Positions 26,625 to 36,081 of a DNA stretch of 36,728 nt are shown one piece after another; positions within the stretch are counted from its first letter, which is position 1; each line of letters begins with the position of its first letter. A program made the position numbers and the translations under genes. The notes beneath the pieces are model-generated. The model was not told where the DNA came from and did no database searches. It saw nothing but the letters and a program-made list of their open reading frames with translations. The stretch comes from an uncultured Prevotella sp. (GTDB lineage Bacteria; Bacteroidota; Bacteroidia; Bacteroidales; Bacteroidaceae), in contig CAKPYB010000030.1 in assembly GCA_934202525.1 (NCBI GenBank), positions 1 through 36,728 on the forward strand, given 5' to 3'.

Positions 26625-26671
26625 CACCTGTAATCAAGAACATTATTAATCACTAAAAAAACTAGAAAATT

Positions 26672-26770
26672 ATGAAGAAAGAAACTTGGAAACAGATTTT
26701 TCAGATTGTACTCACAATCTTGACGGCGCTCGGCACTACCCTCGGAGTAACATCATGCATGGGGGTATGA
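26672..26770 (+). CDS. smalltalk family small protein
   Basis: This 32-codon gene begins MKKETWKQIFQIVLTILTAL and ends LGVTSCMGV. It matches the small Bacteroidota proteins named smalltalk: a basic start, one hydrophobic helix and a terminal SCM. The Cys near the C-terminus is not a functional lipobox at this position. Function is unknown. In other genomes I recall it next to HU-like and N-acetylmuramoyl-L-alanine amidase genes, and neither is intact here. It has a strong promoter, array 3 upstream and a terminator downstream, so it is a free-standing unit inserted between two Sus pairs. Confidence 0.85.
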   Translation: MKKETWKQIFQIVLTILTALGTTLGVTSCMGV

Positions 26771-26792
26771 TAGTTGATAGTTAATAGTTAAT

Positions 26793-26843
26793 GGCGGCGA
26801 CAGCGGCACTACCGCTCCTGACGGCAGCGATGGACTGGAGTAA
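26793..26843 (+). pseudogene. possible C-terminal relic of an amidase gene
   Basis: Seventeen codons after the smalltalk gene read GGDSGTTAPDGSDGLE and stop. This is a Gly/Asp/Ser-rich tail like those ending some Bacteroidota amidases encoded after smalltalk. Upstream in frame are stops and TAGTTAA-type short repeats, so no intact gene exists. The assignment is weak and could be chance. Confidence 0.25.
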
Positions 26844-26904
26844 GCTACGGCTAATAGAGTAGATGTGGGGAGTTACCCCCAAGCACCGACACAATAAGAA
26901 GAGG

Positions 26905-26938
26905 GTGTGCCATGGAATCATGGCACACTTTTTTTTTC
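26905..26938 (+). terminator. strong intrinsic terminator after smalltalk
   Basis: GTGTGCCATG (26905-26914) pairs perfectly with CATGGCACAC (26919-26928) and is followed by about eight T residues. From here to the susC2 operator at 27019 nothing further is seen. Confidence 0.88.
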
Positions 26939-27018
26939 TTAATATGTATTCATATTGCCTGTTATAAATCGTTACATATTATACATATACGCATAATATG
27001 TTAAGTTTAGTTGTACTA

Positions 27019-27084
27019 TGAAACAAAAAGAAATACAGGTGGTACATGTATTAACGGCACTTAACAGATAAAAGACTATCTTTG
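27019..27084 (+). promoter_or_regulatory. promoter and proposed HTCS operator of the susC2 operon
   Basis: TGAAACAAAAAGAAA starts at 27019, with ACA of the second half-site at 27044-27046. The -7 box TATCTTTG is at 27077-27084, 58 bp from the element start. There is no -33 TTTG. Confidence 0.65.
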
Positions 27085-27168
27085 CAGCAGAAAATCAATA
27101 AAAACAAAATTCGTATATAAACCAACGAACGAGTTTTAAACCAATTAAATCACAAAAACCAATTAATC

Positions 27169-30100
27169 ATGAGACATGCAGGTAATGCTTTAAAGTACCT
27201 GTCATTATTGTTTATGTTCGTTGCATTTCCATATCAGAATGCAGTGGCTCAAAACGGTAATGTAAAAGGTACAGTAGTCGCAGACGATGGTCCTATCATT
27301 GGCGCGACAGTTCGTGTGAAGGGGCAGCCAAATATGGCAACCGTTACCGACCTGGACGGTAACTTCACCCTAAAAGCCCCAAAAGGTGCAACTTTACTGA
27401 TTTCTTATCTTGGCTATAAAGATAAGGAGGTGAAAGTTGGCAATGGTCCTATTGATGTAACTCTGGTAACCGACGCCCAGGCCCTCAGCGAAGTAGTGGT
27501 AGTAGGTTATGGTCAGATGAAACGTGCTGACCTGACAGGTTCCGTTGCCTCAGTAGGAGAGAAAGCGATAGAGAAATCAGTAGCCACCAGTATCGACCAG
27601 GTTCTCCAGGGGCGTGCTGCCGGTGTGCAGATTCAGGCGAACACGGGTACCCCTGGTGGTAGCAATACCATCCGCATCCGTGGTACGAACTCTCTGAACG
27701 CAACATCACAGCCTATCTTCGTTATCGACGGTGTCATCATCGACTCTGCCGGCAGCGACGATGGCAATTCCAATCCACTTTCCCTTATCAACCCATCAGA
27801 TATCGTGAGCATGGACATTCTGAAAGATGCCTCTGCTACCGCTATCTACGGTTCCCGTGCATCTAATGGTGTCATCATGATTACCACCAAGCGCGGTCAG
27901 AGCGGTGAAGCCAACATTACCTACGATGGCTATGTGGGCTGGCAGGCTATGCCGGGCAAACTTGATGTGATGAACCTCCAGGAATATGCTACACATTATA
28001 AAGACATCACCGATGCCAACATCAAACCAGCATCCAGCCTTTGGGTACGAGGAGATCTGATGGGCAACGGTACCGACTGGCAGGACGAACTTTACCGCAA
28101 AGCCCTCATGACCAGCCATAACGTGAGCATGAGCGGTGGTAACAAGGATATCACCTACGCCATCAGCGCAGGTTATCTCGACCAGGATGGTATCGCCATC
28201 GGTTCCGGTTTCAAGCGCCAGACTCTCCGTGGCAACATCGATGCCCAAATCAAGAAGTGGCTCAAGGGAGGTATCAACTTCTCGCTGGCTGACAGTAAGC
28301 AGCAGACTGCTTCTACCTATAATATTATTATGACAGCACTGACATCACAGCCTTCAGTAGCCGTTCGTAATGCAGAAGGTGGATACGATGGTCCTGACGA
28401 CCAGTGGATGCCAGAAAACCCTGTGGCTCTTGCTGAGATTACCGACAATCACAACAAGAAGACCAACTTCCGTGTCAATACATATCTGGAAGCAACCCTC
28501 ATTAAGGGCTTGACTTTCAAGACAGAGCTTTCGGCTGATTACAATTTCAACAACTATTATTACTATCAGCCGGACTATAAGTTTGGTATAAAGACCAACG
28601 AAGTACGTACAGGCCGCTGGACCAAGAGCAATTCCAAGTACTGGTCATGGCGCAACATCCTGACATACGCCAATACCTTCGGCAAGCACAATATGAATGT
28701 AATGGTAGGTCAGGAAATGAGCCATAATCATTGGGAGAACCAGGTTGGAACTACCACAGGTTACCTCTCTAACAGTGCTACCGACCTCTCTGCAGGTAGT
28801 TATGCTGACAGCCGTGCAACAGGTTACCAGAACAACAACTCCCTGTTCTCCTACTTTGGACGCGCCTTCTACAGCTACGATGACCGTTATCTCTTAACAG
28901 CTACCCTCCGTCGCGATGGCAGTTCCAAGTTTGCAGAAGGACATCGTTGGGGATGGTTCCCATCAGCAGCCCTTGCATGGCGTGCCAGCAACGAGGCATT
29001 CCTGAAGGAAAATAAGGTTATCAGCAACCTGAAACTCCGTTTAGGATGGGGTGCCACAGGTAACCAGAACGTAGAAGACTGGGCTTATACCGCCCTGCTC
29101 GCTACTTACACTACGCCTTGGGGTGTAGGTGTACAGAACGCCAACAATGCCAACCCTAATCTGAAATGGGAGACCACCTACTCTACTAACGTAGGTATCG
29201 ATCTCAGCCTCTTCAATGGTCGCATCGAATTCATCGCAGACTGGTACTACAAGAAAACCAAGGACTTGCTCTTGAAGCTCGACCTTCCATCCTTCCTGGG
29301 TTCCGGTGCCGGTTCGGGTTATGGTGTAGCCAGCAACCCATGGGGTAACATCGGAAGTTTGCGCAACACGGGTGTGGAACTTACCTTGAACACCGATAAC
29401 ATCGAGGCAAAGGGATTCTCTTGGCGCAGCAATGCCGTACTCTCCCTGAACCGCAACAAGGTTGTTTCTCTCGATACCACTACAGGTTCGCTCCCTCAGC
29501 AACTCCAGATTGGTTCTGAAACTGCCACCGTTACCAATACCATTGTAGGTCAGCCTATCGGACAGTTCTGGGGTTACAAGGTTATCGGTCGTTTTGACAA
29601 GCCTGAAGACTTCTATTATAAAGATAAGGACGGCAACGTGAAGCAGGTGGCTATTCCTGAAGGAAGCAAGATTGCACAGAGCGGAACCTGGATTGGCGAC
29701 TATATCTTTGAAGACCGCAATGGCGACGGTGTCATCAACAACGATGACCAGACCTTCATCGGCAATCCTGAGCCTAAGTTCACTTGGGGTTTCGGCAACA
29801 CCTTCTCATATAAAGGTATCGACCTGACCATCCAATTCAGCGGTTCATACGGCAACAAGATTCTCAACTACGGACGCCGCAGCTTGGAAGTTTCAGGTTC
29901 CACCTCCAACCTTCTGAGAACAGTCTTGGATTACGCTCATGTAGAGAAGATAGATCCGAATGGTCCTGACGACTACCGCAACTATCATGTAACAAATACC
30001 GAAACCATCCAGCCTCGACTTTACACTTCTAGTGGAAGTAACCGCAACGACCGTGTGAGCGATGCATACGTAGAGGATGGTTCTTACATCCGCTTGCAGA

Positions 30101-30324
30101 ACATTTCACTCTCTTATACATTGCCACGTACCTGGCTCAAGCATATCTACCTGACCAATGTTAAGGTATATTGCAACCTTCAGAACGTACACACCTGGAG
30201 CAAGTACAAGGGATACGATCCTGAAGTAGGTAGCCTTTGGGGAAATGCACTGATGAATGGTATCGACTATGGACGTTATCCTTCACCACGCATCTATACC
30301 TTCGGTTTGAACGTAACATTCTAA
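27169..30324 (+). CDS. SusC-family TonB-dependent outer-membrane transporter (pair 2)
   Basis: The 1051-residue protein has a signal peptide ending near AVAQ, a carboxypeptidase-regulatory-like domain (GNVKGTVVADDGPIIGATV onward), a TonB-box region VVVVGYGQMKRADLTGSV, the plug signature ILKDASATAIYGSRASNGV, and a barrel ending NVTF. It shares its architecture with SusC1, but the sequences are well diverged, so the two pairs probably import different xylan fragments. It is first gene of a four-gene operon (susC2, susD2, binding protein, GH10). This is the core arrangement of Bacteroidota xylan loci. Confidence 0.95.
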   Translation: MRHAGNALKYLSLLFMFVAFPYQNAVAQNGNVKGTVVADDGPIIGATVRVKGQPNMATVTDLDGNFTLKAPKGATLLISYLGYKDKEVKVGNGPIDVTLVTDAQALSEVVVVGYGQMKRADLTGSVASVGEKAIEKSVATSIDQVLQGRAAGVQIQANTGTPGGSNTIRIRGTNSLNATSQPIFVIDGVIIDSAGSDDGNSNPLSLINPSDIVSMDILKDASATAIYGSRASNGVIMITTKRGQSGEANITYDGYVGWQAMPGKLDVMNLQEYATHYKDITDANIKPASSLWVRGDLMGNGTDWQDELYRKALMTSHNVSMSGGNKDITYAISAGYLDQDGIAIGSGFKRQTLRGNIDAQIKKWLKGGINFSLADSKQQTASTYNIIMTALTSQPSVAVRNAEGGYDGPDDQWMPENPVALAEITDNHNKKTNFRVNTYLEATLIKGLTFKTELSADYNFNNYYYYQPDYKFGIKTNEVRTGRWTKSNSKYWSWRNILTYANTFGKHNMNVMVGQEMSHNHWENQVGTTTGYLSNSATDLSAGSYADSRATGYQNNNSLFSYFGRAFYSYDDRYLLTATLRRDGSSKFAEGHRWGWFPSAALAWRASNEAFLKENKVISNLKLRLGWGATGNQNVEDWAYTALLATYTTPWGVGVQNANNANPNLKWETTYSTNVGIDLSLFNGRIEFIADWYYKKTKDLLLKLDLPSFLGSGAGSGYGVASNPWGNIGSLRNTGVELTLNTDNIEAKGFSWRSNAVLSLNRNKVVSLDTTTGSLPQQLQIGSETATVTNTIVGQPIGQFWGYKVIGRFDKPEDFYYKDKDGNVKQVAIPEGSKIAQSGTWIGDYIFEDRNGDGVINNDDQTFIGNPEPKFTWGFGNTFSYKGIDLTIQFSGSYGNKILNYGRRSLEVSGSTSNLLRTVLDYAHVEKIDPNGPDDYRNYHVTNTETIQPRLYTSSGSNRNDRVSDAYVEDGSYIRLQNISLSYTLPRTWLKHIYLTNVKVYCNLQNVHTWSKYKGYDPEVGSLWGNALMNGIDYGRYPSPRIYTFGLNVTF

Positions 30325-30347
30325 TGATAAGAAAGGAGACTAACAAT

Positions 30348-32090
30348 ATGAAAAAGATATTATTATATACAGCAGCTTTGGCAGGAATCCTTTCGTTCAG
30401 CAGTTGTGCGGAAGACTTCCTCAGCCAGAAAAACTCATATCAGTTGTCACCAGACAACTACTACGAGTCTGACAATGCAGTAGCAACAGCCACTTACCCA
30501 CTCTACAACTCCGTGTGGTATGATTTCAATGATAAGTTCTACTATGGTATGGGCGACGGACGTGCCAACAACATCACAGCCCAATGGTCCGACTATATCT
30601 ACCCTTACACCAACTTCACAGAGACCTCACTCTCTCAAGGTTTGGCACAGGCATGGGGTTCCTTGTACTCCGTGATATCACAGAGTAATAACACCATCAA
30701 CAACCTCCTCACCAAGTGTACATCAGGAGTCAGCGAGAAAGCCAAGATACAGGGTATCGCCGAGGCACGTTTCATGCGCGGTTTGGCTTACTGGTATATC
30801 GGTACCCTTTGGGGATGTGGCATCATCTACGAAAATACAACGGATATGGTAAGCAACTATGTTGTGCCGGCACAGCCACGTGAGGATGTCATCGAGTTTG
30901 CCATCCGAGATATGGAATATGCAGCCAAGTATCTTCCTGCTACCCAGGAACAGATTGGTCGCGTCAATAAATATACAGCATACGGAATGCTGTCTCGCCT
31001 CTACCTTTGCATGGCAGGTCTTACTACCAGCGGAGCATACGATGGAAGCAACCTTGCTACAGATTTCAACCGTGGCACACGCAACGAGTATTACCTCGAC
31101 CTGGCAAAGAAGGCTGCCCGCAAAGTGATTAAGGAAAGCAACTACAAATTGGTGGATACATACGCCGACCTCTGGAGTGCCAGCAATATCAACAACAACT
31201 CCGAGGCTATGTTCCAGCTCCAGTTCATAAAAGGTGAAGGTGCCAAGGGTGCAGCTCAGAGTATGACCCGCTTCCTGGGATGGAGCACCATGGTAACAGA
31301 CAAGGATGCCTGGGGTGGCGCAACCGTCTGCTCTTATGATCTATGGAATGAATTCTCCGACTATACCGACGAGAACCTCGGACAAAATGGGGTGATAGAT
31401 ACCCAGCGTCGCCACAGTTCCATCGCATTCTATGGTGAGAAATATCCTGAATTGAGTGCAGATCCTGCAGACCCTTATACTTATGGTGTCACTGAAAATG
31501 CAAGTACAAATGGTGCCAACATCAAGAAGTACGTCATCGGTACCAAGAAGGTAAATGGTTTCAGCGTGCCAGGCAACTCTGGTATCAACACCTATATGCT
31601 TCGCCTTGCAGAGGTATATCTCAACTATGCAGAAGCTATTCTCGGCAACAGCGAGAGCACAACAGATACCGATGCTCTGAAGTATTTCAATGCAGTACGC
31701 AAGCGTGCCGGTATGCCAGAGAAGAGTAAGATTTCATACGAGGATCTTCGTCATGAAAACCGTGTAGAGTTTGCTTTCGAGGGTTTATACTGGTACTATC
31801 TCCTTCGCCGCAGCTATTATCAGCAGCAGGAGGTTGTAAATTATTGCAATAACCAGAACCGCAATGCCACCTACTTCGAGAGCAGCACCAACACCTATAA
31901 ACTGAGCAAGAATTATTCTGCTCCAGGTCCGGGTGTGGCTACAGCTACAGCCAAGAGTCTGATATTGCCAATGGCTGATACCGACCAGACCAAGAACCCT
32001 AACTTGAAGACCGATGCAAGCGGCAACATCAAGACTACGAAGTATACGTTTGGTGAGCGTGAAGTTGACGAAGCTACTCTCTTCGACTAA
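30348..32090 (+). CDS. SusD/RagB-family glycan-binding lipoprotein (pair 2)
   Basis: This 580-residue surface lipoprotein is the partner of SusC2. The start is set at 30348: it gives the signal MKKILLYTAALAG with lipobox SSC (Cys20), and an unusually clear Shine-Dalgarno AGGAG lies at 30334-30338, nine bases ahead. The frame is open back to 30237 inside susC2, but that region is out of keeping with the family. SusD features are IAEARFMRGLAYWYIGTLWG and the C-terminal LRHENRVEFAFEGLYWYYLLRR. It lies 23 nt after susC2. Confidence 0.95.
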   Translation: MKKILLYTAALAGILSFSSCAEDFLSQKNSYQLSPDNYYESDNAVATATYPLYNSVWYDFNDKFYYGMGDGRANNITAQWSDYIYPYTNFTETSLSQGLAQAWGSLYSVISQSNNTINNLLTKCTSGVSEKAKIQGIAEARFMRGLAYWYIGTLWGCGIIYENTTDMVSNYVVPAQPREDVIEFAIRDMEYAAKYLPATQEQIGRVNKYTAYGMLSRLYLCMAGLTTSGAYDGSNLATDFNRGTRNEYYLDLAKKAARKVIKESNYKLVDTYADLWSASNINNNSEAMFQLQFIKGEGAKGAAQSMTRFLGWSTMVTDKDAWGGATVCSYDLWNEFSDYTDENLGQNGVIDTQRRHSSIAFYGEKYPELSADPADPYTYGVTENASTNGANIKKYVIGTKKVNGFSVPGNSGINTYMLRLAEVYLNYAEAILGNSESTTDTDALKYFNAVRKRAGMPEKSKISYEDLRHENRVEFAFEGLYWYYLLRRSYYQQQEVVNYCNNQNRNATYFESSTNTYKLSKNYSAPGPGVATATAKSLILPMADTDQTKNPNLKTDASGNIKTTKYTFGEREVDEATLFD

Positions 32091-32164
32091 AACTATCTTT
32101 CTCAAGAGAAAACATAGTTTTAAGACTTCCAAAACATATCATTAACAGATAAAACCAATAAATC

Positions 32165-33586
32165 ATGAAAAGTTATATATATAATAAGGTAGAGAAAGTA
32201 CTCAAGGGATTGGTTCCTCTGATGCTGCTGGTGCTCGTCCCATCGCTCACCGCATGCAGCGACGACGAAGACAGCCAATCTGCCACCATGACCATCAACA
32301 AGATTTACTTGGAGACCACAGATGCCGAAGACGAGAATTACGACCGCGAGGTAGATTTTGCCCGACTCGGACAGACCCTCCGAATCGAAGGCTCAGGATT
32401 CACGGGGTTGAAGAAAATCTATGTAAACGGTTATGAGACTTATTTCAACAATGCGCTGATGACAGATAACAATGTCTGGGTAACGCTCAACAGCAAGACT
32501 CCTGTGGCAAAGGCCAGCGAGAAAGTGCGCAATACCATCACCTTCGTGAAGGACAACACCCGGACTGTTCATCAGTTTGCCATCCGTGCCGCAGCTCCGA
32601 GCATCTCAGGCATCGACAACACCCTGCCTATGGCGGGTGAGACCGTAAAGATAACAGGAACCAACCTCGAAGGAACCACCAAGATTACACTTCCTGACGG
32701 AACTGAAATCACCGATGGCATCATCAACGATGAGGACGACGGCAAATGGGTAAGCTTTACCATGCCTTCTGGCGCGGCAGCAGTAAGCGGCGGCATTACG
32801 CTGGAAGGAGCCAATGGAACAGCCATCTCGCCTGCCTACTTCAACAACAACGACTGCTACGTCATCAACTTTGATGGCAAGGGAGCGCAGGGCGGATGGA
32901 GTGCCACTTTCTCAGCTGAAGACCTGGTAGACGACCCACTGAACTCAGGGCGTGGCAAGGTTGTTCAGATTATTCCTGAAAGCTATTTCGCAGAAAATCC
33001 AGACGGAGTAAAGGCAGGCGTATCCAGCATCAAGGGATTCTGGACTGCCGGCAACGACGATGCAGACGATGATTGGAACCGCATGACCAAGTTTATCCCT
33101 GGCACTACGCCTACTGATTCTGTAGCATTACAGTTTGATGTATATTGCCCAGAGTCATGGATAGCAACTGGTCAGATTGAGATTACCCTCCAGAACAACC
33201 TCTCCAACTACGGATATGGTTCTGCCTGCACCCAGTATAGCAAGGATTATCTGAACCAGGGTTATGCCTGGGTGCCATGGCTCAACCGCGAGACAGGAAA
33301 GGCAGAAGCCTTCACTACCGGAGAAAGATGGCAGACCATCACCATCCCTCTCTCTGAGTTTGGCAGATACACCAACAAAGAGATAGCATGGACATTCCAG
33401 AATGTCATCGACGACAAGAACGGTGGCAGCTACAAGAACTTCGGTATCCTGTTCTGCAATCCAGACTTGAAGTGGAATACAGATTTGGAAGATGCCGATT
33501 ACCCAGCCAAAAACTTCAAGCAGAAGATTTACCTGGACAACTTCCGCATCGTGCCTATTACTGCCGTTAGCGTTTCTGATTTCTAA
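32165..33586 (+). CDS. surface glycan-binding lipoprotein (SGBP-B/SusE-position, IPT/TIG domains)
   Basis: The 473-residue lipoprotein has lipobox LTAC (Cys31). Two Ig-like IPT/TIG domains (about 40-135 and 137-230; GQTLRIEGSGF, GETVKITGTNL) lead into a C-terminal binding domain (about 235-470) rich in Trp and Tyr (FWTAG, YAWVPWLNRETG). This fits the Bacteroidota surface glycan-binding proteins encoded after SusD, whose C-terminal module holds the polysaccharide while the TIG domains act as a stalk. It is not catalytic. It sits between susD2 and the surface GH10, so xylan is the expected ligand. Confidence 0.85.
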   Translation: MKSYIYNKVEKVLKGLVPLMLLVLVPSLTACSDDEDSQSATMTINKIYLETTDAEDENYDREVDFARLGQTLRIEGSGFTGLKKIYVNGYETYFNNALMTDNNVWVTLNSKTPVAKASEKVRNTITFVKDNTRTVHQFAIRAAAPSISGIDNTLPMAGETVKITGTNLEGTTKITLPDGTEITDGIINDEDDGKWVSFTMPSGAAAVSGGITLEGANGTAISPAYFNNNDCYVINFDGKGAQGGWSATFSAEDLVDDPLNSGRGKVVQIIPESYFAENPDGVKAGVSSIKGFWTAGNDDADDDWNRMTKFIPGTTPTDSVALQFDVYCPESWIATGQIEITLQNNLSNYGYGSACTQYSKDYLNQGYAWVPWLNRETGKAEAFTTGERWQTITIPLSEFGRYTNKEIAWTFQNVIDDKNGGSYKNFGILFCNPDLKWNTDLEDADYPAKNFKQKIYLDNFRIVPITAVSVSDF

Positions 33587-33643
33587 TCCATCCACAGATT
33601 AGCAAAGACGAAACAAGATAATTAATCTTTTAAAAAAGAAAGA

Positions 33644-36061
33644 ATGATGAAAATCAATAAGATAATGATACCAGTAGTAGCATCAGCGATGCTACTCACT
33701 GGTTGCGACGACCAGATCATGCAGTGGGGTAAGCCAGCCGATCATGCTGACGTAACCAAAGCAGAGATTCCGCTCGCCGTAAAGGAAGTCATCGCCAACT
33801 ACGATAATATCAAGGATTATGCCCAGCAGTACACACCGAACATGAAGATAGGTATCGGTATGGGTGCTGACTTATATGCGAACAACGAGAATGGCGAAGG
33901 CGATCTGGCAAATGCCAACTATCAGGTCTTTACACCGGGCAATGCGATGAAGAACGATGCCATTATGGGCAACAGCGGTTCTCTGAACTTCGCTACCGTA
34001 GACAAGCTGCTTGCTGCATTGGATGGCAACATGCAGCTCTACGGCCACAACTTCTTCTGGCATACCCAGCAGAACCAGACCTATCTGAAATCGCTCATTG
34101 CTCCTACCCTTGTGGTAGAAAGTGATGGAGATGTTGCCAACGTTCTCTCAGGCGATGCTGCCGATTTTAATGGCGGTACCACTGGCGGTTGGGGCTCATG
34201 GGGCAGCAACAAGAATGAAGCAGGAGCGGTAGCCGGAGCCGGACAGGATGGCACGGCAGCACTCGTCCTTGAAAACAAGGGCGACGGCAACGCATGGGAA
34301 GCCCAGTGTGCCTATACATTCAATGATTATCTGGAGATGAACAAGACATACGTCATCAAGTTCAAGGCGAAGTCTACTTCTCCTGCCGGTGAATTGCAAT
34401 TCCAGTATCAGAATGGAACCACATACAGTTCTCAGGGCGGATATAATACTTTCAACGTAGGTACCGACTGGCAAACCTTCCAGTATGAGTTCACCATTGA
34501 CAAATATGACGATGTGAACCGCATCATCCTCAACTTCGGTAAGGTAGGCGCTACCTATACCATCGACGATATCCAGTTTGGTTTAAAGCAGGAAGACCCG
34601 ATGAACAATGTACTTGCAGGTGATGCATCAGACTTCGAAGGTGGAACCACAGGCAATTGGGGCTCTTGGGGTAGCAACAAGGAAAGTGCCGAAGTAGAAG
34701 AAGGCGTAGGCTATAACAACAGCAAGGCTCTTGCCTTGAAGAACAAGGGCGACGGCAATGCATGGGAAGCCCAGTGTGCCTATACCTTCGACGATGCGCT
34801 GCAGGAAGGCAAGAAGTATATCATCCAGTTCTATGCCAAGTCTACTTCTGCTGCCGGCGAGTTGCAGTTCCAGTATCAGAATGGAACCACATACGCTTCT
34901 CAGGGCGGTTACAATACCTTTAGCGTTGGTACCGATTGGGTGAAATGCGAATTCACCTTTACCCCTGCTTACGATGATGCCAACCGCATCATCCTCAACT
35001 TCGGCAAGGTAGGCGCTACCTATTATATAGATAACATCAAGTTCGGTCTTGCCAAGGATCAGAGTACCGCAACAAGAGGCATCCAGTATGTTCTGGCTAG
35101 AAACGGAAAGGCAAGAAAGGCCACCCGTGTCGGCAGCAAGATGTACTACGTACTGAAGACTCCTGCCGAGAAGCAGGCTGCCCTCGAAGGTGCAATGGAT
35201 GCATGGGTCAGCGGCGTAGCTAATCACTTGAAGGAAAAGAACGTGGTGCCTTTCGGCTACGATGTCATCAACGAACCTATCGCCGACGGCAGCTATGGTC
35301 GCCGTGGATATGATGGTGTATTCGGAATGGAAGGCGACAGCGAACCTACCGAGTCAGAAGCAGATGGTCTGAGCCTCAACTGGGAATCAGGTCACTGGTA
35401 TTGGGGCTATTACGTAAAGGATTACCCTGTCAAGGCATTCCAGCTGGCACGCAAATATCTGCCTGCAGATACCAAGCTCTTCGTCAACGACTACAACCTG
35501 GAGACCTCTCCTAAGAAGCTCGAAGCGCTCATCAAGTTCGCAAAGGAAATAGATGAGAAGAACGGCTCTCCTATTGTAGATGGTATCGGTACCCAGATGC
35601 ACGTCACCCTGAATTGCAGCGACGATGCAGAGAAGAACGCAGCCAGCATTGCGGAGCTGAAGGCAAAGGTAGATGCCATGTTCCAGACGATGGCAGCCAC
35701 AGGCAAGCTGGTTCGTGTAACCGAGCTCGACCTTTCTCTTGGCACCGGCACTCCATCCAGCAACCAGTACAAGGCACAGAGCGATGCCTACCGCATGATA
35801 GTGGAGAGCTACAAGACAAATGTGCCAGAGGCTCAGCAGAGCGGTATCACCATCTGGAGCTTGTCTGATAATGAGGCAGAACACGAATACTGGCTCAAGG
35901 GTCAGGTGCCTAACCTCTTCGACAAGGACTACAAGCGCAAGTGGGCTTACAAGGGCTTCTGCGATGGTATCGCCGGCGAAGACCTCGGTCTGAAGTATGG
36001 TGGCGAAGAATACAAAGCTTTCTACGAGAAGAACAATGTTTCTTCTACCGTAGACAAGTAA
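33644..36061 (+). CDS. surface GH10 xylanase lipoprotein with two CBMs inserted in the catalytic domain
   Basis: The 805-residue lipoprotein (lipobox LTGC, Cys21) carries a GH10 barrel split in two. The first part (about 40-155) includes GHNFFWHTQ (134-142). The second (about 480-785) holds acid/base Glu544 in YDVINEP, NDYNLE and nucleophile Glu694 in VTELDL. Between them lie two tandem CBM4/22-like beta-sandwich modules, about 165-314 and 321-470, with a repeat period of 156 residues. Interrupted GH10 enzymes of this kind are known from Prevotella (XynC) and Bacteroides xylan loci. The protein should make the first cuts in xylan at the cell surface. It is last gene of the susC2 operon. ATG codons at 33644 and 33647 are equivalent starts. 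Confidence 0.95.
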   Translation: MMKINKIMIPVVASAMLLTGCDDQIMQWGKPADHADVTKAEIPLAVKEVIANYDNIKDYAQQYTPNMKIGIGMGADLYANNENGEGDLANANYQVFTPGNAMKNDAIMGNSGSLNFATVDKLLAALDGNMQLYGHNFFWHTQQNQTYLKSLIAPTLVVESDGDVANVLSGDAADFNGGTTGGWGSWGSNKNEAGAVAGAGQDGTAALVLENKGDGNAWEAQCAYTFNDYLEMNKTYVIKFKAKSTSPAGELQFQYQNGTTYSSQGGYNTFNVGTDWQTFQYEFTIDKYDDVNRIILNFGKVGATYTIDDIQFGLKQEDPMNNVLAGDASDFEGGTTGNWGSWGSNKESAEVEEGVGYNNSKALALKNKGDGNAWEAQCAYTFDDALQEGKKYIIQFYAKSTSAAGELQFQYQNGTTYASQGGYNTFSVGTDWVKCEFTFTPAYDDANRIILNFGKVGATYYIDNIKFGLAKDQSTATRGIQYVLARNGKARKATRVGSKMYYVLKTPAEKQAALEGAMDAWVSGVANHLKEKNVVPFGYDVINEPIADGSYGRRGYDGVFGMEGDSEPTESEADGLSLNWESGHWYWGYYVKDYPVKAFQLARKYLPADTKLFVNDYNLETSPKKLEALIKFAKEIDEKNGSPIVDGIGTQMHVTLNCSDDAEKNAASIAELKAKVDAMFQTMAATGKLVRVTELDLSLGTGTPSSNQYKAQSDAYRMIVESYKTNVPEAQQSGITIWSLSDNEAEHEYWLKGQVPNLFDKDYKRKWAYKGFCDGIAGEDLGLKYGGEEYKAFYEKNNVSSTVDK
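34137..35060 (+). repeat. tandem 468-bp duplication encoding the two CBMs
   Basis: Matching blocks lie exactly 468 bp apart, for example AACAAGGGCGACGGCAA at 34274 and 34742, and TCCAGTATCAGAATGGAACC at 34401 and 34869. Long runs are identical at DNA level, including at third codon positions. Confidence 0.85.
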
Positions 36062-36081
36062 TTAAATAGAGAAAATAATTA

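Noticed and set aside
30237..30347. upstream extension of susD2 into susC2
   Set aside because: The start at 30348 gives a proper lipoprotein signal and has a Shine-Dalgarno sequence; the extension would bury the signal peptide.
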